A stretch of DNA of 64,000 bases from Chrysoporthe austroafricana (GCA_001051155.2 JYIP02000006.1:1-64000); one strand, 5' to 3'. Numbered from the stretch's first letter, positions 1 to 12,850 are shown. The notes: a model not told the origin generated them from the letters alone. Made by a program: numbers and translations.

Positions 1-734
1 CTTTTTATTTATTATTTGCTCTTTATAATTTATTGCTTGCTATTTCCTTTATATATTACTTGCTTTCCTTATTATTTGCTTTCTTTATTGCTTATTTTAC
101 TTGCTATTTGCTTTGCTTATTATTTGCTTTATTTATTACTTGCTTTCTTTATTATTCGCTTTGCTTGCTATTTATATTCTTTATTGCTTGCTTTACTTGC
201 TATTTATTTTGCTTGCTATTTGCTATTTATTATTTATTNTTTATTATTTATTGCTTGCTTTATTTATTTCTTGCTTTGCTTATTATTTGCTTTTTTGCTA
301 TTTATTTTGCTTATTACTTGCTTTGCTTATTATTTATTCTCCTTATTATTTATATTGCTTTTTGTTTGCTTTGCTTGCTATTTATTTTATTTCTTATTTT
401 AATAAATAATAAATAGCGAACGATAAACGAAACGAACGAAAAATAAGGAATAATAAATTACGCATAAATTTATTATTTATTGCTTATTTTTTTTGCTATT
501 TATTTTTTTTGCTATTTATTTTGCTTATTGCTTATTTTCTTTATTATTTACTATTTATTACTTATTTTACTTATTATATATTTTATTTACTATTTATTTT
601 ATATATTACTTATTTTACTTATTATTAATTTTATTTATTATTTATTATTTATTTTACTTATTATTTATTTTGCTTGCTATTTATTTTATTTATTGCTTAT
701 TTTGCTTACTATTTGCTTTCTTTATTATTTGCTT
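1..734. repeat. T-rich low-complexity tract
   Basis: Almost only T, A and scattered TTGC/TTGCT words, with no coding signal. The long hydrophobic frames readable here (Leu/Ile/Phe/Tyr only) are products of the composition and not genes. A short A-rich interval lies near 400-470. There is one undetermined base (N) at 239, which suggests the assembly was uncertain here. Confidence 0.85.
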
Positions 735-1035
735 TAAAATAATAAATAATAAATAATAAATAATAAATAATAAATAATAAATAATAAATAATAAATAATA
801 AATAATAAATAATAAATAATAAATAATAAATATCTAATAATAAATAATAAATAATAAATAATAAATAATAAATAATAAATAATAAATAAATTTATTATTT
901 ATTATTTATTATTTATTATTTATTATTTATTTTGCTTATTACTTATTTTATTTACTTTTTACTTTATTTATTATTTCTTTTACTTATTATTTATTATTTA
1001 TTATTTATTATTTACTTTACTTGCTATTTGCTTTA
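735..1035. repeat. Inverted AATAATA microsatellite
   Basis: From about 735 to 889 the sequence is a 7-bp tandem repeat (AATAATA)n with a small interruption near 830. At about 890 it switches to its reverse complement (TTTATTA)n, which decays by about 1035. The two arms form a large AT-only palindrome centred near 890 that could extrude a cruciform or stall polymerases. Confidence 0.85.
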
Positions 1036-1044
1036 TTTATTTAT

Positions 1045-1705
1045 ATTATAATATATAATTAAAAATGAAAAACGAATAAATAGATTTAATTCGCTATATT
1101 CGAAATAAATATTTATAATATACGGAAAAAAAAGTTTGAAAGAATAGCAAGTTTTAACTTTTTTTCCTATTTATTTTACTAATCTATTTTCTAATCAGAA
1201 ATGCGAGCGAATTAGAAATAATATAGAAAGTTCTTTAATCTATTAATTATTTAATTAAAGCTCTAAATCAGGACTAATATAAAATCCGTTTCGTTTTAAT
1301 TAATTATTTCAAAAAATAAAGCTTGCCTTATTAATTTTCTAAATAAAAATTTAGGGTTTGCAATTGCAATCCTTTTAAACATTATACAATTCTTATATTT
1401 AGATATATTATAAATTATATTGGATAAATAAAAAATCGAATTGAAGCAATATAAATATTTTTAAAAATAAATTGAATATAATTTGTATAATTTTAAAACG
1501 ATCTTTTATTCCCGGTTTTTATTAGCATTAAATTTTTATTTATATAAAAAAATTATTTTTTATTTTAAGGATATTTTCATTTAAGGATAGAGTTAAAGTT
1601 AATTATTTATATAGAATTCTGAATTCCGATTAATATAAATTCTTTTTCGTTTTAATTAATTATTTCAAAAAGCAAGGCTTGCTTTATTAATTTTTAAATA
1701 AAAAT
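1045..1705 (+). repeat. R-family repeat, left copy (one full and one partial unit)
   Basis: A leader (1045-1130) is followed by a ~460-bp unit (about 1130-1592) and a shortened second unit (about 1595-1705). The same leader and two full units occur in the same orientation at 11,848-12,850, and part of a unit at 32,177-32,412. Typical shared words are GAATAGCAAGTTTTA and TTTGCAATTGCAAT. All copies are AT-rich and appear RIP-mutated. No open frame is seen. The identity of the element is unknown. Confidence 0.75.
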
Positions 1706-3239
1706 TTAAAGATTAATATTAATATAGCTTTTATTATAACTTTAAAAATAATTATAAAATAGCTATCGTTCTTTACGATTTTTCTAATTATATATACGGA
1801 TTCGTATTTGCTATACAAATGCTTTATTAAGTTTGGAATAATTAAAGAGAAATATTTTATAATTAATATAATAGCGTTTAAATAATTATACGAATAGTAT
1901 AAAATTATAAAAATATAATAGATTAATAATAACGATAATTTAGCTAATATCTTTATTAAAGCAATATTAAATAGAATATTAAAACGTTTTATTAATAATA
2001 ATTAGCTTATAATTTGTATAAAAAGATTCGTAAATAAGCTATAAAAGGGAAAAGAAAAAGCATTATAAGAAAAGAAAAAAATTGCTAATATAGAATAGCT
2101 AGTATAGAATAGCTAAAGCTATTCATTTTAGCATATAAAGACAGGCTAAAATATAGCTTATATATTAAAATAAAAGCTATTTCTATGCTTTAGCTATTGC
2201 TTATAGCTTTCTTTCTTTCTTTCTTTTTAGAGAAATATAATAATAAATAACAAATTAAACCCAATTATTACATATGTAATTAAGCTTAGCTAATAAAAAT
2301 CAAAAAAAAAAAATGCAATTTTTATTCTTTATTACTCTTTATTTCGTATTATAAAATATTCTTTTCCCGGCCCAATAATTTAGCTAAAGCTAACCTTTCC
2401 GTTATATATTAGCTATTATATCTTTCTCTGCTTTAATATTAATCCGCAATTCGAAAATTACTATTTTATTAAATTCGAATTTCGAAAGAAATATACTTAA
2501 TAACTCAAAACCAAACTAATAGAAAAGCCGATTAGTTTTTATTCGTATAAAAACGAATTTATATTAATATTTATAAGCGCTTTAGCTTCGTAAATAATTA
2601 AGTATATTTTATATATTTTAAATGTATATTAGCTAGCTTTAATATGCTAGATATAATTAATATAAGCGCTATTTTGAATTTAAGAAATAAAATAGCATTT
2701 AAAAAAGGGAATTATTATATAAGCAGTATTTCTATTACTAAATTAGCGCATATAGCTTGCAGCCTTTTATAAATAGCAATCGTACGGATTTCGGTTTCGA
2801 AAGCTAAAAAGAGCAATAATTAGAGCCGGCATTTATCAGGCATTAGTATTATATTTTAAAAAGGCAAGATATTTGCCGAAAGGCCGAAAGCTAGAAAGCT
2901 CGACAAAAATAAGGTTTGGCTAGATCTTTTGGAATTATATTATATATAATATCCAGAAATTCTTTTCTTGCGCAAGCAAAAGCCGGCCGAAAGCATTTCC
3001 GATTGCTTTTATTAATTTTTCTTTTATATTCAGGATCCAAACGCTATATAGCTTTCCGGCAAAGCCTTATAATGTATAAAACTGGAAAAAATTATGCAAT
3101 TCTTTATGCTTATCGCAATATTGGGTATAGCTAAGCTAAAATATTATTTTAAAAAGAATAATCCGATTCCATACAAGCGGAAAGGCAATAAGGCGGGGCG
3201 AAATAAAGACGGGCTTGCTAGCGCTAGCCATTATAAGCG
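1706..3239. repeat. AT-rich repeat DNA including an inverted T-family copy
   Basis: About 1,962-2,295 is the reverse complement of 57,838-58,175 (T family), with shared runs around TTATTAGCTAAG and AATATTCTATTTAAT; its homology probably continues left toward 1,706. Between 2,300 and 3,239 I recognise nothing. A 72-codon frame at 2916-3134 has no recognisable motif and sits in AT-biased DNA, so I do not call it a gene. Confidence 0.6.
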
Positions 3240-4880
3240 ATAAATGCCGGGGCTTTCGAAAGGAAGTTTTGAAAGGCAAGCGGCAAGCAGTCGGTTTGCA
3301 AGCGAAATAAGCATTTTTGGGCTTTAATTAAAGCCATTACGTAATGCTAGCAGCTAAGCGAGAGCTAAGAAGTAAATGCTTAGAAATTTATTAGCATAAT
3401 AGCAAGATATAATAATGGACTTTTTCGCGTATTGCGAAAGGCTTTAGCAGGAAGTTTTTGGGAAAAGAAATGGCTTACTGGCAAAATAAGCATTTCTAGG
3501 CTTTAATTAGAGCCGTTACGTAATGCTAGCAGCTAAGCGAAAGCCAGGAAGCAAATGCTTAGAAATTTATTAGCGTAATAGCAAGATATAATAACGGACT
3601 TTCTTGCATATTGCAAGAGGCTTTAGCAGAAAGGTTTTAAGAAAGGAAATGGCTTACTAGCAAGATAAGCATTTCTGGGCTCTGATTAAAGCTATTATAT
3701 AATGCTAATAGCTGGGCAAAAGCTAGAAAGCAAGTATTTAGAAATTTATTAGCGTAATAGCAAGATATAATAACGAATCCTTTCGCATATTGCGAAAGGC
3801 TTTAGCAAAAGGGTTTTGGGAAAGGAAATAACTTACTAGCAAAATAAGTATTTCTAAGCTTTAATTAGGGCTATTACGTAATATTAGCAATTAAGCGAAA
3901 GCTAAAGAATAAGTATTTGGAAATTTATTAACGTAATAGCAGGACTTAATAACGAATTTTCTAGTAAAATCTTAAAGATTTTAGCAAAAGATTTTGGCAA
4001 AAAGGTTCTAGAAAAAAAAATAGCTTACCGGCAAAAAAAGCATTTCTAAACTCTAATTAAAGCCGTTACGTAATGCTAGCAGCTAAGCAAAAGCTAAAGA
4101 ATAAGTATTTGAAAACTTATTAACGAAATAGCGAAATATAATAATAGACCGTATTGCATATTGCGAGGGATTTTAATAAGGGGATTTTAGGAAAAGAAAT
4201 AGCTTATTAGCAAGATAAGCATTTCTAAGCTTTAATTAAAGCTATTGCATAATGCTAGCAATTAAGCGAAAATTAAGGAATAAATGCTTAGAAACTTATT
4301 AGCGAAATAGCAGGATATAATAACGAACTTTCCGATAAACTGCTAGGGATTTTAATAAGAAGATTTTAAAAAAGCAAATAATTTATTAGTAATATAAGCA
4401 TTTCTGGGCTCTAATTAGGGCTATTACGCAATGCTAGCAGCTAAGCAGAATATAAAAAAGTAATAGCAAAAACTTTAAGGGCAAATTAGCGGGATAAGAC
4501 GAAAGATTTAAATTTTGAAAAAAGGGAAAAAGCGGGGATTTTAAGAAAGTATGCGGTTAATAAGCGGCATACCGTAAAAAAAATACAGCCTTAGCTTCTA
4601 ATTAGCCTAATTCTGTAATTTTAATAGCTAAATAGAATATAAGAAAGTAATAGCAAAAACCTTAAAGGCAAATTAACAAGATAAAACAAAAGATTTAAGT
4701 TTTGAAAAAGGAAAAAAATGGGAATTTTAGGAAAGCATGCAATTAATAAGCGGCATACTATAAAAAAAAAACAGCTTTAGCTTCTAATTAGCCTAGCTTT
4801 GCAATTCTAGCAGCTAAGCAGAATATAAAAAAATAATAATAAAAACCTTAAAGGCAAGTTAGCAGAATAAGATAAAGAAG
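3240..4880. repeat. ~179-bp satellite array, about nine units
   Basis: A conserved core (AGCATTTCT..GGCT-TAATTA..GC-ATTACG-AATGCTAGCAGCTAAGC) recurs at about 3310, 3489, 3668, 3847, 4039, 4218, 4397, 4577 and 4772. Most steps are 179 bp. The last two units are a diverged subtype in which the core begins CAGC-TTAGCTTCTAATTAG. Several units carry a short perfect palindrome around GCATATTGC, for example at 3779-3799. No coding frame is present. This is a tandem satellite, possibly subtelomeric or heterochromatic. Confidence 0.9.
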
Positions 4881-7249
4881 CTTGCAATATACGTTTTACC
4901 GATTGCTAGCTTTATTCTTACCCGTATTCTTTCTTTATATTTAGCCGCTATTTTAGTAAAGGATTCCAAATTCAATTTACTTGCTTTTCTTTTCTTTTCC
5001 CGTATTGCAATTACTAGCGATCGGAATCTAAAATATCGGATAGCAAAAGAAAAAAGCTTGCTAATTTTGCGAATATCTTAATATTATTTTTCGAAAAAGC
5101 CCGGGCAAAGCTATTCGGCAACTTAGAAATTCCTCGCTCTATTCGTTTTAATATAGCCTTTCCTTAACGTATTAACCCTTTCCAGATAATAGCGGATAAG
5201 ATTTACGAAATATTAAATAAAGCAAAATAATGGCGCTTTACAATATTAGCTAAAAAAGCCCGATTAGTTTCTTAAACGCTTAGCCCGGCAGAATATATAG
5301 CTTTATTTCGATAATATCTTTATATAGCCTTTAATTTAAGCCGGATTATTATAAATTCGGTTAATAATAATTATTTTCCGATTAATCCGAAAATATTAGC
5401 AAACTGCTTAAATTATTTCAATTTAGAATTATTTAACCTTTCGCTAGCTAATGCAATTATTATATTCCGCTATTTCTTTTCCGATATTATTTTTTACTTA
5501 TAGCTATATAATAATTCAAATTAGCTTTTCAATTAAATTATACTTAATAGAATTTATTAAATTTATATTATATTTGCGCTTTACGACATTGAAGCTTTTA
5601 TTTTATAATGCGAATAGATTATAAATATAGCTTTAATAAGCTTAATCCGATAATAGCTTATAGATTTGATTTGCTAAATCTAAATACTGAATTGGGTTTT
5701 TAATTTTAAAAGCTATTCTATTTTATATTTTCAAAATAAATACAGGCTTGAAATATATTAAGCAATTTTCTTTTGCATTTGCTCGCATTATTAATTTATA
5801 GCTATATATAATTACTATTATTATGCTATTCAAATGTTTAATTCTTTACTAGCTAATAAAGATAAATTCTAGCAAATTATTATAAAACTTATTAAATAGC
5901 ATTTAATAGCGATAAATAAGCTGCTAGCTAATAAAGCTTTAAATTATTGCTATATATTTATTTTCTCCCAAAAAGATAAATAGAATTGCAGCTTGTATAT
6001 AGCGAATAATTTGCAGTTTTTTTTCCGAAAACTCGAAAAATAGCGCAATAAAGAATTTATAAACTAATAGCGATCTGCCTTATATACAAGTACGAATAGC
6101 AAGCTGCTGCTTTAGCGCTATATCGAAAAAGCATTTCTAATCGCTATCCGCTTTGAATTCGGCATGCTCGGAAAAATCTTGCGAGCGAACGAATTCTTTA
6201 CGAAAACTTTAGATAACTAGCAACGCAATAGCAAAAAGAATTTAGCTAATATACAGCTTTCGGATCGGGCGAAAAATATTTGAATCGACCCGATAAGCAT
6301 GCGGCTAATAAACCCGGGAATTATAAAATTCAATCCGTAAATAGCCGATCGGATTTGCAGCCCGTTCCTGCTTATGCTAGCCCAATTTGCTATAACAAAA
6401 TAGCAAATCCTTTCGCTAATTCCAATACTCAAAGCCGGAAGCTTTTATTTGCAATTACTAAAAGCAATAATAAATATCGAAAAATACTTTAGCTTTAAGA
6501 AAAGTACGATATAAGTCGAGATTTCGAAAAAGGGCTATATAGCTATCTTGTTTTCAAATCTTCTTTCCTTTACGCTTATTGCCGAAACTTTTGCTAAGCC
6601 CGGAATATTTAATTAGCCTTTACCCGTTTACGGCATGCCGCTTGCAAGCTCGATATGTATTTTTCCGCGAAATTCCGTATAGGGTTCGCTATAAGAGTTT
6701 CCGATAAATTTCGAGATTATGCTTAATATCGATATTCTAATTGCCAGGCTTAATTTATCGAAATAGCCTAAAAGGCTGCTATAAGCTTTAAGTAGCAAGA
6801 ATATCGCTTAGCAAGCAATAGCGAAATCGATATCCCAAATAAATCTTAGCAATATACTATTATCGAAATCAATAAATACGAATAGCGATATATCGATAGC
6901 AAGCAAAGCTTTAACCGAAATCTGAAAATTAATACTAGGATAAGCTTTTCGCTCGCTATTTTTTATATTAGTTTCAAACCCGTTTTGCTAGCCAATGCCG
7001 ATATAAAAGCCCGATTTCGAAAGATAGCAAGCAATACTAAATAAGCTAGCAAAAAGAACAAGCAATATTTTATAATAAGAATAAAAAGCTAAAATACGCG
7101 AATAAAAAGCGGATATACAGAAAAGCAAAAAGCTTGCTTAAATATTAAGGAACTGGTTATAAAGCCGGAAAGAAAATATTAGAATAGTAATAAATATAGC
7201 AGGCTTAATAAATTGGGAAGCCGAAAGTTAGCAAGCAAGCTCGCGCTGC
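4881..7249 (+). pseudogene. Unidentified coding relic, plus strand (about 5.19-6.49 kb)
   Basis: Between about 5,190 and 6,490 one or more plus-strand frames read for long stretches as plausible protein (Leu/Ile/Asn/Lys-rich, mixed composition). They are interrupted mainly by TAA/TAG where Gln codons would be expected, as in the recognised relics of this window. I could not match it to a family. Nothing is recognised at 4,881-5,190 or 6,500-7,249. It lies next to the RecQ relic on the opposite strand and could be a partner gene of the same element or a separate duplicated gene. Confidence 0.3.
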
Positions 7250-10200
7250 ATTTTTGCTATTTGTTTTGAGTTTAATAGTTTTTTACAGAAATTCGTTATG
7301 CTATATCTCTGATTAGGCTTTTTTGGATCTGGCTTGCTATAGAAATCGATTTATTTTTTCCTTCCGATTTTTTTTTTTTTCCTTTCTTTTTTTCCTGTCT
7401 TATAAGCTGCTAAATTAAGCTTTATTTTCCTTCTGCTAGCATGCAATTAACCGCTTCCATTATTTCGAGAAAAGCTTAATACAAATTATTCGTTTTAATA
7501 TTAAGCTATTTATAATACTAGTTTAGCTATATATAAATAGCGCTTTGCCCTTAACTTAATAGCCTATCTTGCTCGAAAAACGATAAAACGAATGCCGAAA
7601 TCTTATAAGTATAAAGCGCCCAGAAGCTTATAAAAATAGACTTAACCAAACCGGGATATTAGCATATCCTATTAGCTTTGCAGCGATACGATTTCTAATC
7701 CGATAATATAATTGCTTACGATTCGCAAAATGCTTGCAGAATCTCGTATTAGAAATATTCCGAATACGGCGCTAAGCTTTTTTTTGCAAAAACGATTTCT
7801 TGCAATTCCTTTTGCTTCTTTTCGATTTCGTATTAAGCTAGATCTTATTAAAACGGGCAATTTGCTTTCGTATATAAAGCGGCTATACTTTTTCGCTTTT
7901 TGCCTTTATAAAAAATATAGGCTTTAGCTTATGTTTCGAGCTGCCGGATAAAAGTATCGGCTATTTAAGCTTTTTCCCGGGCATTTTTAGCTATTTCTTT
8001 TTGCGCCCAGTCGGTTTTCCGTTATATTTGGTCAAAAAGCTCTCGGCTAGTATTTTGATCTATTTCGTACTTGCTTTGCTGCAAAGTTTTTGCTTTATAT
8101 AAATCGCAAGCTGCTTTGCTATCCGTATATTGTATCCGGATTATATGCTTATCGAAAACCTAGTTAAGGATAATATAGCAATATTCTTTTTCTTGCAAAA
8201 ATTAGCTAATTTCGTTATTAGCATTCTTAGCAGCCTAGCTATTCTAGAAAAGAAAAGTAGTACTATTATTTCTATCCCGGCTTGCTTATTCGCTTTCTTA
8301 AACGTAATCTCGTAATTGCTTTAATAATTCAGTATAGATAATTGTATAAATTGTAAAAATATCGAAACCTATTCCTAATGCATTAATAGCTATAATAATA
8401 TGCTTATTTTCTATTTATTTCTAAATAATAATAAGCTTGCTAAGCATATTAATTACTTTGCTATAATATATTTCGCAGCTTAAGGCGGCTCCGAATTTTT
8501 CGATATACTGGATAGTTCTATTATAAATAATCGTTTTGCTTTCGTCTTAGCGCATTAGGATCGGCATAATTGCTTTGCGAATAGAAATTTCGATCTGATC
8601 GAATGCAACTTTATATACCCAATAGCTAATATTCTTTTAAATTATAACTATCCGGAAAATAATAAAGCAAGAAATCTATATCGTACGGAAAAACGAAAGT
8701 TCGTTTCGAAAAAGCAGCATAGCTATCAAAAAAATACGCTATACGCTATAAGCTATAATAATCGCCTTAAGCTCTTATACTTTAAGCCGAAAGCTATTTT
8801 TAATATCGAAAGAAATATAACATTCGTTTATAATTACCCGATTTAATTGCTTACGAATCCGGAACCGGTTAATAAAAATACGAAATTGCTATATAATAGC
8901 AAATTCAAGCGTAATAAAAATAATAATTGCAATATAATTAATTGCAAACCTAGCTCAAATATGCATATCGATTTGGTATGCCTAGCATTTTCGGATCAAG
9001 TTGCCTTATAATGTAATAATCGGAAGAATAATAATCGAAATGCTTTAAAGCAAGCAATAAGCCGAGAGCAAGAAAGAAAAAGCTTTTCCGCTATTAATTC
9101 CGGTAATTTGCAAGATAAGCGTTTCGCCTTATACAATCGCTTTAAGTATAGCTTTTTAGCCATTTCGAAAATGCGCTTATTTCTTTATTATTTGCCGTAA
9201 TTGGCCGGGAAGGTCGGTTTCGTAAACCTGCTAGAAATGCTATAGCCGGCTTTATTCGAATTCTCTTTCGAAAATCTCTTTTTTCCGTTTGGAAAGAACC
9301 TAATAGCTATAAGAATTTCGGAAGCCGAAAAAGCGATACTATTAAATGCTAGCTATTCGAAATTAGTCTTTTCGGAAAGCGAATTCGAATTATCTTTGCT
9401 ATAGCTTTCTTCCGTATATTATATAAGCTATTGCAATATTATACCCGGCTTATAAGTCCAAAATATAATTCGCTTTTTCGTTATTAATTAAATCGTTTTT
9501 GTTATTTTCCTATTGCTTTTGCTTGCGGCTGCTATAGCTTTCTCTTTAATACCGGCAGGCAATAGCAATCGCTATATGCCGCTAAATGCTAATAGTAATC
9601 TTAAAACTTAATAGCTATAGCGTATACTGCTAGAAAAGGCGCTATATCCGATCTGAAAGCTACGGCTATGCATTTCGAACCGCTTATTCCGAATCCGGCC
9701 TTTCTTCCTATTACGCTAATATTAAAACGGATTCGGCCCAGAAAAACGGATTTCGCGCTTAGCTAGCGCTTAAAAGCCTTTCGATTTGCTATTAGAAAAG
9801 AAAAGCGAGCCAGAAATACCAGATAATAAAAATTCCAACCTCGTATAGCAAATAACAGTAAATAATCTTAAGCTATATTGCTATCCGGTATTCCTTATAA
9901 TATAAAGTTATAAAACAAATAAGCTTGCTATAAATAAAGAGATTACGGATATTTTTATATATTGAATTCTCTGATCGGAAAGTTAAGATCTTAAGGATTT
10001 GTATTAGCTGCCTTCCGGTAAAGTATATTAAGATTAGGATTTGCTTGCAGAATTTCTCTGCTTAGCAGCGGAATTAGCAAAGAATATAAATCCGGATTTA
10101 TTATAAGCCTTATTCGAACTAACCGGTATATAATTCCGTACGAGCAAGAATACGGTATAATAGCTATTCTTAGCAATTAAAAAGCTATTAGTTTCGATAA

Positions 10201-11000
10201 TCAGTAAAAAACGAATAGCCAATTTGATTTTCGTAATAATTATTTTCGATCGAAAGCCAGTTAATAAATAGCAGAATATCCAAATCCGGAATTTCGAATA
10301 TTTCGGCAAAGCTTTGCTACGCTAAGCTTAATAAGCTATAAGCTATCGGAAATCTGAATAAACGAAATTTATATGCTATAATAAAGAATCCGATTTCCTT
10401 ATTATTCGACCCCGCTTTGCATTATAAATATATATCGGATCTTTAAATTATATAAGCGTATTTCGTAAATCCAATCGAGCAGCATTAGCTTAGTTTCAGG
10501 GCTAATAATTATTATATATTAATAGATTTTAGCTTAAACGATTTCGAAAAGCTTATAGTATTGCTCTTTTGCTTATTATTCGGAAATTATTATGCTAGTT
10601 TCGGCTTATTCTATTATAATCTCGTTTTCGTATTCGAAATAACTTTGCGAAATAATAAGCATTCGAGCTATTTTAATTATAGCAGAATAAGTATTAATAT
10701 AATCGAATAGCGTTATCCAGCTGCTATTATTTCGGATATTAAGAATAGCTAGAGCGTTTAAAAAGGCGCTATAATATTCAATATTCTAAAATAGATAATC
10801 GAAAAGCTGAATCGTAAAATCCAAACAAGCCCGATTATATTACAATAGAATATCCGTATACAAGCATACTGAAATGCTTTCAGCCCAATATAAAAGCTAT
10901 CGATATAAACGGCTTTATATAATTATTAATCGATATTCTAGCCGCTAATTAAACAGAATAGCTTGGATTCGTATAATATAGCTAATAATCTAGCGCTAAA
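7250..11000 (-). pseudogene. RIP-inactivated RecQ-type helicase (telomere-linked-helicase-like)
   Basis: Read on the minus strand, collinear remains of a superfamily-2 helicase appear. A Walker-A region lies near 9,076-9,097 (a GKS-like RKS remains). A degraded DECH box reads NECY at 8,817-8,828, and a TAT-like IAT motif lies near 8,745. Motif V reads INALGIGFDI near 8,360-8,390, and motif VI reads QESKQAG near 8,275-8,302. Behind the core, at about 7,600-7,900, is a region like the Cys-containing tail of fungal RecQ proteins (YSEYF..QAFCES). Upstream to about 11,000 lies a longer, less certain N-terminal part. Numerous in-frame TAA/TAG replace Gln codons. Such long RecQ genes are known from fungal subtelomeres, but the exact subfamily is inference. 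The gene is dead. Confidence 0.7.
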
Positions 11001-11847
11001 TATTCAAATACCGCTCTTATAAGCTAGGCTTAAGCCGGCTATCGAACGGCCGCTTAAGCTTTATATGTTTATCCTTCCGGTTAATTTCGAAAAAAATAGA
11101 ATGGCTAATAATAATAGCGATCGCTATATCCCGTACTTGCCGGGCATTCCGCTAAAAGCTATCTTATATAACTTATAAAACCGGCTTATTTTCCTGAATC
11201 GGTATAACGAAATCTTTAGTTCTAATTAAATCGAAACCTTGCAAATAAGCAGCTTAACTTACTTTGCAAAGCTATAAGTTAAGTTTTAGCTATTTGTTCC
11301 CTTCCTGGATTTGCTTATTCGTTTGATCGGTAAACGTTTATTATATTCGGCAAAAAGATATAATAATTTGCTATTTCGAAAGTTCCTTGCTGCTATGCCC
11401 GTCTTTTGCAATGCTGCTTTGCCGTTTTACCTTAAACTATTTGCTAGCCTGCCAGCTCGGAAAGAGCTGTTAATAGCATACTTGCATTCGCTAAAAGATT
11501 AGGAAAATAGCTTTATAAGCAAACAAATAGCCATTTATACGGGAATTAACCTATCCGTACGAAATGCAATAATAATCTCGTATTTTATTATATTGCTAGC
11601 TAATAAAATAGCATTTTTGGCAAATAAAGCTATTTATTTAAATATTACTGAGAAACGGGATAGAATTGCTTAACGGATTTGGAAATCGGAAATCTTATAA
11701 ATCTTATTGCGTATAATAAATGCTAAGCAAGCTTTGAATAATGCGGGCAATAGATTATTGCTATTTTTTTAGCATTCAGTAATATAAAATAGCTAAATAC
11801 GTTAGAATTTCGTTTGCTAGAATACCGAAATAGCATTCTTTATATAT
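11001..11847. other. AT-rich interval, no gene recognised
   Basis: May hold the degraded 5' end of the RecQ relic on the minus strand. A 63-codon plus frame at 11,311-11,502 shows no family features and is probably a shadow. Confidence 0.4.
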
Positions 11848-12850
11848 TATAATATATAATTAAAAATAAAAAACGAATAAATGGATTTGATTAGCTATAT
11901 TCGAAATAGATATTTACGATATATAGAAAGAAGGGTTTGAAAGAATAGCAAGTTTTAGCTTTTTCTCTTATCTATTTTATTAATCTATTTTCTGATTAGA
12001 AATGCGAGCAAGTTAAGGGTAATATAGAAAGTTCTTTAATCTGTTAATTACTTAATTAGAATTCCGAATTAAGATTAATATAAAACCCGTTTCGTTTTAA
12101 TTGGTTATTTCAAAAAGTAAGGCTTGCCCTATTAATTTTCTGGGTAAAAACTTAGGGTTTGCAATTGCAATCCTTTTAAACGTTATACAGTTCTTATATT
12201 TAGATATATTATAGATTATATTGAATAGATAAGAGATCGAATTGAAGCGATGCAAATACTTTGAAAAACGGGTTAAATATAATTTATATAATTTTAAACC
12301 GATCCTTTATCCCCGGTTTTTATTAGCGCTAAATTTTTGCCCATATAAAAAAACTGTTCTTTACTTTGAAAATACTTTTACTTAAGGATAGAGTTTAAAA
12401 GAATAGCAAGTTTTAACTTTTTCTCCTATTTATTTTACTAATCTATTTTCTAATTAGAAATGCGAGCGGGTTAAAAGTAATATAAAAAGTTCTTTAATCT
12501 ATTAGTTATTTGATCAGAGCTCTGAATTAGGATTAATATAAAACCCGTTTCGTTTTGATTGGTTATTTCAAAAAGTAAAGCTTGCTCTATTAATCTTCTG
12601 AATGAAAACTTAAGGTTTGCAATTGCGATTTTCTTAAACGTTATACAGTTCTTATATTTAAATATATTATAGATTATATTAAATAGATAAGAGATCGAAT
12701 TGAAGCGATATAAATACTTTGAAAAACAAGCTAAATATAATTTATACAATCTGAAAACGATCCTTTACTTCCAGTTTTTACTAGCGCTAAATTTTTGCTT
12801 ATACAAAAAAACTGTCCTTTACTTTAAGGATACTTTTACTTAAAAATAAA
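11848..12850 (+). repeat. R-family repeat, right copy (tandem dimer)
   Basis: Leader 11,848-11,930, unit 1 about 11,930-12,393 and unit 2 about 12,394-12,850. The two ~460-bp units are head-to-tail and differ mainly by C/T and G/A changes. The arrangement matches the copy at 1,045-1,705 in the same orientation. The right edge cuts the gag of retrotransposon C. Confidence 0.8.

Noticed and set aside
16..756. Several long open frames of 85-128 codons rich in Leu, Ile, Phe and Tyr, membrane-protein-like
   Set aside because: They overlap in different frames of the same T-rich low-complexity DNA; open frames follow from lack of G and A in the repeat.
3240..4880. Regularly spaced repeats suggesting a CRISPR-like array
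   Set aside because: Repeat unit is the whole 179 bp without unique spacers, and the genome is eukaryotic; it is a satellite.
12471..12749. 92-codon minus frame in the R-family repeat
   Set aside because: Not open in the neighbouring unit or in the other copies, so not a conserved gene.
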